Shown here: piece after piece, positions 1 to 7,560 of the stretch | Numbering within the stretch: the first letter of the stretch is position 1 | How the letters are laid out: the number at the start of each line of letters is the position of its first letter | Source of the DNA: PLA2 sp036273915 | GTDB lineage: Bacteria > Planctomycetota > PLA2 | Direction: 5' to 3' | Assembly (NCBI GenBank): GCA_036273915.1 | Contig: DASUGR010000187.1 | Coordinates: 1-7,869 of the forward strand | Length of the DNA: 7,869 nt | Program-made: the position numbers and the translations under genes | The notes under the pieces: model-generated | What the model was told of the DNA's origin: nothing | Database searches by the model: none | What the model saw: the letters and a program-made list of their open reading frames with translations, nothing else

Positions 1-725
1 TGCGCGTCCGGCTCGAGCGGGACCCGGACGAGCGTGTCCGCGCAGCCGCGGCGACCGTGCTCGGCCTCGCCGCCGGGCTGGGGCGCGAGGAACCGCGCAG
101 GTGCCTCGATCACGAGCTGGAGGCGGGCGACGAGTCCGGGAGGGCCTATGCAGCGCGGGCGTTGGCGATGGCCGGGCGTTTCGAGTCCCTGGAGTCGGCG
201 CTGGACTCCGCGAACACCGCAACGCGAGCCTGGGCCGCGGCGGCCATCCTCGACCCGCAGGTGCCGCGGGCAACGCCCGAGTGGCGGCAGACGATGCGCG
301 AGCTGGAGAGGGAGAACGTGCGGAAGCGGTCGCGCGCCGCAGCCGTGATCGACGCCTCGGCGAGCGATGCGGACCCGGCCGTCCGCTTCCTGGCCGTGCA
401 GGTGATGGGGCAGAGGCCAGAGTGCTTTCGCGAGACATGGGAGGGGACGCTCGCCCTCGCGACGTCCGATCCCGACGCAAGCGTGTGGGTCTTCGCGGAG
501 GTCGTCGTCCGGTACTGGGAGAAGCACGCGCTTCCGTGGGAGCAGCCACCCGCGGCGTCACGCCCGCCTCCCGATTGGCTCGATGCGGAGATGCGGGGCG
601 ACGGCCTGCCGACGCCGGTGGACGCCGTGCTGGGCGGCCGCGCCGTGTCGGCCGTTGCGAACGACCCGGGACTGCTTCCCTTCGAGCGCTGGTTCGCCGC
701 GCGCGCGCTCGCCGCGGCGCGCTGA
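1..725 (+). CDS. HEAT-like repeat protein, 3' part (5' end outside window)
   Basis: The reading frame is open from base 3 to the TGA at 723-725, so about 240 C-terminal residues are visible and the true start lies upstream. An internal GTG at 57 is in frame, but coding continues smoothly before it, so I do not treat it as the start. The protein is rich in Ala, Arg, Glu and Leu. It contains degenerate helical repeats of HEAT/armadillo type: segments such as DPDERVRAAATVLGLA, SGRAYAARALAMAG and DPAVRFLAVQVMG each have the D-P-x-x-x-V-R-x-x-A pattern typical of HEAT repeat helices. Such alpha-solenoids are usually protein-binding scaffolds; no catalytic motif is visible. The C-terminal 70 residues (WEQPP to AAR) are less repeat-like. 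The gene converges on the triosephosphate isomerase gene with no spacer. Substrate, partner and location are unknown because the N-terminus is missing. Confidence 0.8.
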   Translation, partial: RVRLERDPDERVRAAAATVLGLAAGLGREEPRRCLDHELEAGDESGRAYAARALAMAGRFESLESALDSANTATRAWAAAAILDPQVPRATPEWRQTMRELERENVRKRSRAAAVIDASASDADPAVRFLAVQVMGQRPECFRETWEGTLALATSDPDASVWVFAEVVVRYWEKHALPWEQPPAASRPPPDWLDAEMRGDGLPTPVDAVLGGRAVSAVANDPGLLPFERWFAARALAAAR

Positions 726-1474
726 CTACCCCGCCGCGCGGACGATGCGGGCGAAGCTGTCGGCCTTCAAGGACGCGCCGCCGACGAGGAGGCCGTTCAC
801 CTCGGGGGTCCTGAGCAGCTCGCGGGCGTTCTCGGGCTTCGCGCTGCCGCCGTAGAGGATCCGGATCCCCCGGCCCCCCTCCTTGAACAGGTCCAGCAAG
901 AGCTTCCGGATCTGCGCGTGGACCTCACCCGCCTGCTTCGGCGTCGCGTTGAGGCCCGTCCCGATCGCCCACACCGGCTCGTACGCGACCGTGAGGTCGC
1001 CCGCCCGCTCCGGCGCGACGCCCTTCAACCCCGCGCGCACCTGGCGCTCGACGACCGCGGCGGTCTTTTTCGCCTCGCGCTCCTCGAGCTTCTCGCCCAC
1101 GCAGAGGATCGGCTCCAGGTCGTGCTTCAGCGCCGCGAGCACCTTCCGGTTCACGAAGAGGTCGTCCTCGCCGAGGACGTGCCGCCGCTCGCTGTGGCCG
1201 CAGAGCACGCGCGTGACGCCCACGTCGAGGAGCATCGGCAAGGACACCTCGCCCGTGAACGCGCCCTGGTCCTCCGGATGGAAGTTCTGGGCGCCGAGCG
1301 TGATGTCGCCGCCGGCGAGCGCGGCCGCGACCTCCGCGAGGGCCGTGAACGGGGGGAACACCGCGACGTCCGCGGTCTCGAGCGGCGCCGGCAGCGAGCG
1401 CATCAGCTCGCCGGCGAGCGTCCGAGCGCCCGCGCGGTCGAGGTGCATCTTCCAGTTGCCGGCGACGAGCGGCT

Positions 1475-1478
<4 letters not shown>
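726..1478 (-). CDS. tpiA: Triosephosphate isomerase
   Basis: This cytosolic glycolytic and gluconeogenic enzyme interconverts dihydroxyacetone phosphate and glyceraldehyde 3-phosphate. The predicted 250-residue length is normal for the family. Visible motifs are GNWKMH with Asn8 and the catalytic Lys10, the GAQNFH stretch (63-68), CGHSERR with the electrophile His95, YEPVWAIGTG with the catalytic base Glu167 followed by the flexible loop 6, and the phosphate-binding YGGSAKP (209-215) and GGASL (233-237). Loop 6 reads GTGLNATP where many homologues have GTGKTATP. I chose the GTG at 1478-1476 because it puts the protein start right before KPLVAGNWKM; the longer open frame upstream belongs to DAHP synthase read in another frame. 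The GTG overlaps the DAHP synthase TGA in the four bases GTGA (1478-1475), which suggests translational coupling, and no separate ribosome binding site is needed or seen. The stop codon directly abuts the convergent HEAT-gene stop. Confidence 0.97.
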
Positions 1479-2500
<1,022 letters not shown>

Positions 2501-2545
2501 GGGGGGGCTTCGGGGGCCAAGTGTACCCCCGCGCCTGCCCCGCCT

Positions 2546-3538
2546 CTAGCCGTTGACGGCCCCCGGAACCCCCTCACCTCGCCCCGCGCCGGAGGCCGGG
2601 TCCCGGAGCAGCTCGTCCGCCAGCCGGGCGTAGTCCTTCGCCCCCTTGGAGCGGGGGAAGGCGAACCCCACGGGCGCGCGCAGCATCGGCGCCCGGACGA
2701 GGTTCGCGTCGGTCCGGATGGGGGGGAGGACGCGGTCCTTGAGCCCGCCTCGGATGGCTTCGAGGATCTCCTGGCCGACCTTCAGCCGGCCGTCGATCTT
2801 GGTCGGCAGGAACCGGAGCGCCACGCCGCGGCCGAGCCGGCTGCGGATGAGCGCGACCGTGTTCGTGAGGTCGCTGATCGCCTTGATCGAGTAGGTCTGC
2901 GCCTCGATCGGCACCAGCGCCTCCTCGCACGCGACCAGCGCGTTGACGGTCACGAGCGAGAGGTTCGGCGGGCAGTCGAGGAGCAGGAAGTCGTACTCGT
3001 CGCGGATGGGTTCGAGCTTCCGGTCGAGGATCGTCTCGCGCAGGAAGGCGTCGAAGATCTTGATCTCGACGCCCGCGAGCCGCGGCCGCGCCGCGATGCA
3101 CGAGAGCCCCGGGATCCGCGTCGTTCGGACCGCAAGCCGCGCGTCGAACTCCTCCTCGACGAAGAGCTGCTCGACGGTCGCGTCGTCGTCCTTCAGCTCG
3201 ACCCCGAGCGACGACGTGAGGTTCGCCTGCGGGTCGAGGTCGACCACGAGGACCCTCCGGCCGCGCCGCGCGAGGGCGCCCGCGAGGTTGAAGGTGGTCG
3301 TCGTCTTCCCGACGCCGCCCTTCTGGTTGACGACCGCGATGCGGCGGCGGCGGACCGGCGCCGCGAGGCCGACGATCCTGCTCGCCTCCTCGAAGTCGTA
3401 GACGCGGTGGTTCTCCGGGTTGCGGCGGGCAGGAGGCAGCGTCCCGCGCTCCTCGAGCGCTCTCAGGTCCGCCTTCTCCACCCCGGCCATCCGGGCCACT
3501 TCGGCGAGCGTGAAGTGGGGCCGTATCTTGAGGATCAA
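2546..3538 (-). CDS. ParA/MinD-family ATPase with N-terminal MerR-like DNA-binding domain
   Basis: The 330-residue protein has two parts. Residues about 8-58 (FTLAEVARMAGV...LRALEERGTLP...RRNPENHRVYDFEEA) look like a MerR-type winged helix-turn-helix, with the typical helix, wing turn and R-x-Y/F-D pattern. Residues 66-310 are a ParA ATPase: deviant Walker A KGGVGKTT with signature lysine at 73-80, DLDPQAN at 100-106, and Walker B FLLLDCPP at 184-191. The last 20 residues are Gly/Ala-rich and probably disordered. ParA proteins dimerise on ATP, bind DNA non-specifically and move or position chromosomes, plasmids or protein clusters. No ParB gene and no parS-like site was found here, so this is an orphan ParA that may position something else, or act as a regulator. 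The chosen start is TTG 3538-3536, the first start codon in frame before the conserved region. It has AGGA nine bases upstream, but that sequence also lies inside a good -10 element. Confidence 0.9.
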   Translation of the reverse strand: MILKIRPHFTLAEVARMAGVEKADLRALEERGTLPPARRNPENHRVYDFEEASRIVGLAAPVRRRRIAVVNQKGGVGKTTTTFNLAGALARRGRRVLVVDLDPQANLTSSLGVELKDDDATVEQLFVEEEFDARLAVRTTRIPGLSCIAARPRLAGVEIKIFDAFLRETILDRKLEPIRDEYDFLLLDCPPNLSLVTVNALVACEEALVPIEAQTYSIKAISDLTNTVALIRSRLGRGVALRFLPTKIDGRLKVGQEILEAIRGGLKDRVLPPIRTDANLVRAPMLRAPVGFAFPRSKGAKDYARLADELLRDPASGAGRGEGVPGAVNG

Positions 3539-3546
3539 CGGGCATG

Positions 3547-3575
3547 ATCCTACGACCTGTGGTGGGGGTCGGCAA
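3547..3575 (-). promoter_or_regulatory. Predicted sigma70-type promoter of the ParA-family gene
   Basis: On the minus strand TTGCCG (3575-3570) and TAGGAT (3552-3547) are separated by exactly 17 bases. Each hexamer matches four of six consensus positions. The predicted transcription start would fall near 3540, only about two bases before the TTG start at 3538, so the message would be nearly leaderless. The competing reading is that AGGA within the same bases acts as a Shine-Dalgarno sequence on a longer transcript. Only a 5' end map separates the two. Confidence 0.5.
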
Positions 3576-3600
3576 GAGCGGTCCGGGCGTGACTTTCCGC

Positions 3601-3619
3601 ACGCGGCCGAGGCCCGCGT
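3601..3619. promoter_or_regulatory. Inverted repeat in the divergent spacer, possible operator
   Basis: ACGCGG (3601-3606) and CCGCGT (3614-3619) form a perfect 6-bp inverted repeat around a 7-bp centre. It sits between the ParA-gene promoter and the activator start. Both flanking genes encode DNA-binding proteins (MerR-like and Fis-type helix-turn-helix), so an autoregulatory site is plausible. In GC-rich DNA short inverted repeats also arise by chance, so the call is tentative. Confidence 0.25.
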
Positions 3620-3623
3620 AAGC

Positions 3624-3640
3624 TACGATCTCCGAAGGAG
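3624..3640 (+). promoter_or_regulatory. Possible -10 element and Shine-Dalgarno-like GAAGGAG ahead of the FHA-GAF-sigma54 activator gene
   Basis: TACGAT at 3624-3629 matches the -10 consensus at four of six positions and has no convincing -35 partner. GAAGGAG at 3634-3640 is a good Shine-Dalgarno match but lies about 52 bases before the chosen ATG at 3693. The only start right behind it, TTG 3641, is in a different frame. A GC hairpin (3656-3674) stands between the two. Either the sequence is incidental or the spacer folds to bring it near the start. Confidence 0.25.
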
Positions 3641-3655
3641 TTGCACGCGCGGGGG

Positions 3656-3674
3656 GCCCGGGGGCCGCCCGGGC
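3656..3674 (+). other. Strong GC hairpin in the 5' leader of the activator gene
   Basis: GCCCGGG (3656-3662) pairs perfectly with CCCGGGC (3668-3674) around the five-base loop GGCCG, an all-G/C 7-bp stem. It ends 18 bases before the ATG at 3693 and one base before an alternative in-frame GTG at 3675. It could hold the translation start region apart from upstream sequence, serve as a protein-binding palindrome, or be chance in GC-rich DNA. Confidence 0.4.
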
Positions 3675-3692
3675 GTGCGATTTCGCTCCGAG

Positions 3693-5627
<1,935 letters not shown>

Positions 5628-5639
5628 GGAAATGCGGGC

Positions 5640-5678
5640 GGCATGCAGCCGACGGGGCTTCGCCCCGCGGCTGATGCC
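5640..5678 (+). repeat. Hairpin repeat element, copy 1
   Basis: This 39-nt unit folds on itself. GGCAT pairs with ATGCC, CAGCCG with CGGCTG, and CGGGGC with GCCCCG around a TTC loop, leaving one bulged G (position 6) and one bulged A (position 13). Two further base pairs extend the stem to 5638-5680. It begins 12 bases after the activator stop codon, where it could end or protect the transcript, although no U-run follows. Copy 2 lies 118 bp downstream in the same orientation and differs at three positions. Confidence 0.8.
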
Positions 5679-5732
5679 GCGGCGTGCCGCGCCGCAGGGG
5701 CCCCCGCGGAGCCGCTCCCGCCCGGCGTGTGC

Positions 5733-5815
5733 CGCGCACCCTCTGATGCCACAGGACGGCATGGAGCCGACGGGGCTTCGCCTCGCGGCTCATGCCGCCG
5801 GTTCGCGCACCCTCT
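5733..5815 (+). repeat. 12-bp direct repeat pair flanking hairpin copy 2
   Basis: CGCGCACCCTCT occurs at 5733-5744 and 5804-5815, once on each side of hairpin copy 2. It also follows each hairpin copy at different distances (about 55 and 8 bases). This suggests it belongs to a larger repeat unit in which copy 1 carries extra sequence, or that hairpin copy 2 is bracketed by a short duplication. Only the two identical 12-mers are directly seen. Confidence 0.6.
5758..5796 (+). repeat. Hairpin repeat element, copy 2
   Basis: It matches copy 1 at 36 of 39 positions. Position 7 is G instead of C and position 34 is C instead of G, so the C-G pair of copy 1 becomes a G-C pair here. The third change, C to T at position 26, turns a G-C pair into a G-U wobble. 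All three differences therefore keep the stem, which points to a structure under selection, in RNA or as a DNA cruciform. The stem extends one pair further to 5757-5797. Confidence 0.8.
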
Positions 5816-5857
5816 CGAGCCGCCGGCTCGCCCCCCAGCCCCCCCGGCTTCCTCTAT

Positions 5858-5881
5858 TTCTGTGCTTCCGTGCTTTCGTGG
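5858..5881. repeat. 8-bp-period intergenic repeat (TTCTGTGC-TTCCGTGC-TTTCGTGG)
   Basis: Three imperfect 8-bp units lie head to tail. Read on the minus strand they translate as T-T-K-A-R-K-H-R, a string I recognise from spurious predicted proteins in many genomes of Acidobacteriota, Planctomycetota, Verrucomicrobiota and Chloroflexota. It is a recurring non-coding repeat rather than a gene. It is clearly more T-rich than its surroundings and runs directly into TTAATTT ahead of the next gene. Confidence 0.6.
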
Positions 5882-5882
5882 T

Positions 5883-5888
5883 TAATTT
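5883..5888 (+). promoter_or_regulatory. Possible -10 element (TAATTT) of the Trp-repeat protein gene
   Basis: TAATTT sits at the end of the 8-bp repeat, in the only A/T-rich stretch of this spacer. If used as a -10 box, transcription would begin near 5895, two bases before the ATG at 5897. No -35 hexamer is evident and no Shine-Dalgarno sequence lies before the ATG, which fits a near-leaderless message. Confidence 0.3.
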
Positions 5889-5896
5889 CTCACCAG

Positions 5897-7462
5897 ATGC
5901 GCACCGTACTCGCGCTCACCGTCCTCCTCGCCGCCGCCCGGGCCGACGACATCTACGGCAAACAGGGCAATAAGCCCTTCGCCTCCGACGTGAAGGTCGT
6001 CTCCGAGGGCGACAAGGTCGTCTACATCGACAAGTCGCTCAAGGAGCGCGCGTTCGCGAAGGAGATGGTCGGCCGCATCGAGAGGAAGCGGTCCGACGTC
6101 CACGAGTGCCTCGACCGGCTCGACGCCGCGAAGGACGGCGACGCGCTCGTCGCGGTCGCGAAGTGGGCCGAGGAGAGGAAGTTCGCCAAGGCCGCCGTCG
6201 AGTCCATCTACGAGCGCGCGCTCGCCGCGGATCCGAGAAACGCCGCGGCCAACACCGCGCTCGGCCGCGTCCTCTACAAGGACGAGTGGATGACGCCGGA
6301 CCAGAAGGCGGAGCGCGAGAAGATGGACGAGGAGGCGGCGATGCTCGCCAAGGGCCTCGTCCGCCACGGCGACGAGTGGGTGACGCCCGAGGACAAGGCG
6401 AAGCTCGAGCAGGGCCTGAAGAAGCACGACGGCCGCTGGATGACCGAGGACGAGATCAAGGAGGCGGAGGGCTTCGTCAAGTACGAGGGCAAGTGGGTGA
6501 AGAAGGAGGAGCTGGAGGCGCTGAAGCTCCTCGGCCCCGCGCGGAAGGACACGGGCCTCGGCGACGCGCTCCTCGTCGCGCAGACCGACCATTTCCTCGT
6601 CCTCGGCGACCTCCCGCCCGACCAGCTGAACGACCTCGGGGCGACCATGGAGCGCGTCTACGCCGAGTGGAAGCGGGTCTTCCCGGACACGGACGACAAG
6701 GCGGTCTTCGGCGGCGCGAAGTACACGCTCTACGTGTTCAGGAAGAGCCCGCCCTACCAGAAGCTCGTGCGCGCGCTCTTCGACAAGCTGAAGGAGGAGA
6801 AGACCCACTCGGAGTCGTGGCTGCAGCGCGAGGAGGAGCGCTCGCGCGCGCGCCTCCGCGTCACCTCCTTCTGGGACGTGCTGCCCCTGCCGTGCAGCGC
6901 GCACGTGCAGATGCCCGACCCCTACGAGGGGCTCAAGTCCCACTGCGCCCACTTCGTGGCGAACGCGATCGCCACGCGGTACCAGCGCACGAACTTCCCG
7001 ACGTGGTGGCTCAACGAGGGGCTCGGCTACTTCTTCGAGAAGCAGGTCACCGGCGCGATCCAGACCTTCAGCACCGACGTCGGCGTCGCCAAGTACGCGG
7101 AGCAGCCGTCGGGCGACGCGAAGGGCGACCCGTGGCTCGACGCGACCCAGTGGAACGCCCTGATCACCCAGCTCGTCCGCACCGGCCGCGACCCGCAGCT
7201 CGACACGATCAAGGGCAAGAACCTCTACGAGGCGGAGAACAAGCTGTCGGTACAGGACCTCGCGAAGGCGCACAGCGTGGTCACGTTCCTGATCCTCGAC
7301 GACCCGAAGAAGTTCGCGGAGTTCTATAGGGACGTGAAGACCGGCAACGGGAGCGAGGTCGAGCGCGAGGCGGCTTCCGTGATCAAGCATTACGGGAGCT
7401 ACGGCAAGATCGAGGAGCGCTGGAAGGCGTACGCGCTGAACGGCTTCCGCGTCGCCCGGTGA
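5897..7462 (+). CDS. Secreted Trp-repeat protein with degenerate gluzincin-like peptidase domain
   Basis: I recognise the architecture but no named gene. Residues 1-16 (MRTVLALTVLLAAARA) are a short signal peptide with likely cleavage before DD, so the 521-residue protein should leave the cytoplasm. Residues 85-125 resemble a TPR helix pair (YERALAADPRNAAANTALG). Residues 127-215 hold four repeats centred on Trp131, Trp161, Trp181 and Trp200, spaced 30, 20 and 19, with consensus (D/G)xW(M/V)(T/K)xx(D/E). Residues about 228-400 resemble the zinc-peptidase-like domain common in planctomycete proteins (DUF1570-like): THF-type strand, then a helix KSHCAHFVANAI and WWLNEGLGYFFE. The expected HExxH is replaced by S-H-C-A-H (348-352), while the downstream Glu374 is kept, so catalysis is doubtful. 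The long frame upstream of ATG 5897 crosses repeats and is rejected. No Shine-Dalgarno is present. Cellular role unknown. Confidence 0.85.
   Translation: MRTVLALTVLLAAARADDIYGKQGNKPFASDVKVVSEGDKVVYIDKSLKERAFAKEMVGRIERKRSDVHECLDRLDAAKDGDALVAVAKWAEERKFAKAAVESIYERALAADPRNAAANTALGRVLYKDEWMTPDQKAEREKMDEEAAMLAKGLVRHGDEWVTPEDKAKLEQGLKKHDGRWMTEDEIKEAEGFVKYEGKWVKKEELEALKLLGPARKDTGLGDALLVAQTDHFLVLGDLPPDQLNDLGATMERVYAEWKRVFPDTDDKAVFGGAKYTLYVFRKSPPYQKLVRALFDKLKEEKTHSESWLQREEERSRARLRVTSFWDVLPLPCSAHVQMPDPYEGLKSHCAHFVANAIATRYQRTNFPTWWLNEGLGYFFEKQVTGAIQTFSTDVGVAKYAEQPSGDAKGDPWLDATQWNALITQLVRTGRDPQLDTIKGKNLYEAENKLSVQDLAKAHSVVTFLILDDPKKFAEFYRDVKTGNGSEVEREAASVIKHYGSYGKIEERWKAYALNGFRVAR
6275..6541 (+). repeat. 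Coding region of four Trp-centred protein repeats
   Basis: The encoded segment (residues 127-215) repeats the pattern K/G-D-E-W-M/V-T-P followed by a charged helix ending in G-L/F-V/K-K/R-H/Y. The DNA copies are too diverged to be a recent tandem duplication. Similar W-V-x-x-E/D modules are common in secreted planctomycete proteins; function is unknown. Confidence 0.7.
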
Positions 7463-7485
7463 GGGATGGGAGGGGGGCTGGGGGG
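7463..7485 (+). other. G-quadruplex motif just after a stop codon
   Basis: Immediately after TGA 7460-7462 come four runs of three or more G (7463-7465, 7468-7470, 7472-7477, 7480-7485) separated by AT, A and CT. This meets the canonical G-quadruplex pattern with very short loops. Part of it (GGGAGGGG, 7468-7475) can instead pair with either CCCCTCCCC downstream, so the transcript end has two competing folds. No U-run follows, so it is not a classical intrinsic terminator. Confidence 0.5.
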
Positions 7486-7503
7486 AACCGGCGCCCTCCG
7501 ACA

Positions 7504-7524
7504 CCCCTCCCCGGGCCCCTCCCC
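7504..7524 (+). repeat. Direct repeat CCCCTCCCC x2
   Basis: CCCCTCCCC occurs at 7504-7512 and 7516-7524, separated by GGG. Both copies are complementary to GGGAGGGG in the upstream G-rich run, giving one G arm and two alternative C arms. The 98-bp spacer holds nothing else recognisable apart from the -10-like TAGAAT. Confidence 0.5.
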
Positions 7525-7548
7525 GTCCGCCTCCCCCGGGTTGGCGGA

Positions 7549-7554
7549 TAGAAT
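7549..7554 (+). promoter_or_regulatory. -10-like TAGAAT placed for a leaderless GTG start
   Basis: TAGAAT matches TATAAT at five of six positions. With the usual six-base spacing the transcript would start exactly at G7561, the first base of the GTG start codon. No -35 hexamer is visible in the C-rich DNA upstream, and there is no Shine-Dalgarno sequence. Confidence 0.4.
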
Positions 7555-7560
7555 TGGTGC

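Larger units (their letters stand above)
5628..5896. other. 269-bp non-coding, repeat-bearing intergenic region
   Basis: No credible gene lies here. The stretch carries two 39-nt hairpin elements (5640-5678 and 5758-5796), a further GC hairpin GCGGCG/CGCCGC at 5679-5695, the 12-bp direct repeat CGCGCACCCTCT (5733-5744 and 5804-5815), a C-rich stretch at about 5829-5848 and an A/T-richer end at 5851-5890 with an 8-bp periodicity. Its composition changes sharply from G/C-only to T-rich at about 5850. Short open frames crossing it have no family resemblance, and their similar peptide strings merely reflect the repeated DNA. Confidence 0.8.

Noticed and set aside
3559..3595. A sigma54-type promoter (GG...GC) upstream of the ParA-type gene
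   Set aside because: The GG to GC offset is 11 rather than the rigid 12, and the same bases fit a -35/-10 promoter with 17-bp spacing better.
5638..5680. Rho-independent terminator after the activator gene
   Set aside because: The stem is strong but contains bulges and is followed by GGCGTG rather than a U-run, and a second copy lies where no gene ends, so a repeat element explains it better.
5632..5973. Small plus-strand frames over the hairpin repeats with similar peptides (M-Q/E-P-T-G-L-R)
   Set aside because: The peptide similarity is explained by the repeated DNA hairpin, the frames run into the signal-peptide gene, and no start signal or family match is visible.
5882..7504. A 540-codon minus-strand frame opposite the Trp-repeat gene
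   Set aside because: Its sequence is low-complexity Leu/Val/Glu/Arg/Asp, the typical antisense shadow; the plus strand has a signal peptide and recognisable domains.
7541..7560. A sigma54-type promoter (TTGGCG...TGGTGC) before the last gene
   Set aside because: The GG and GC dinucleotides are 16 bases apart instead of 12.
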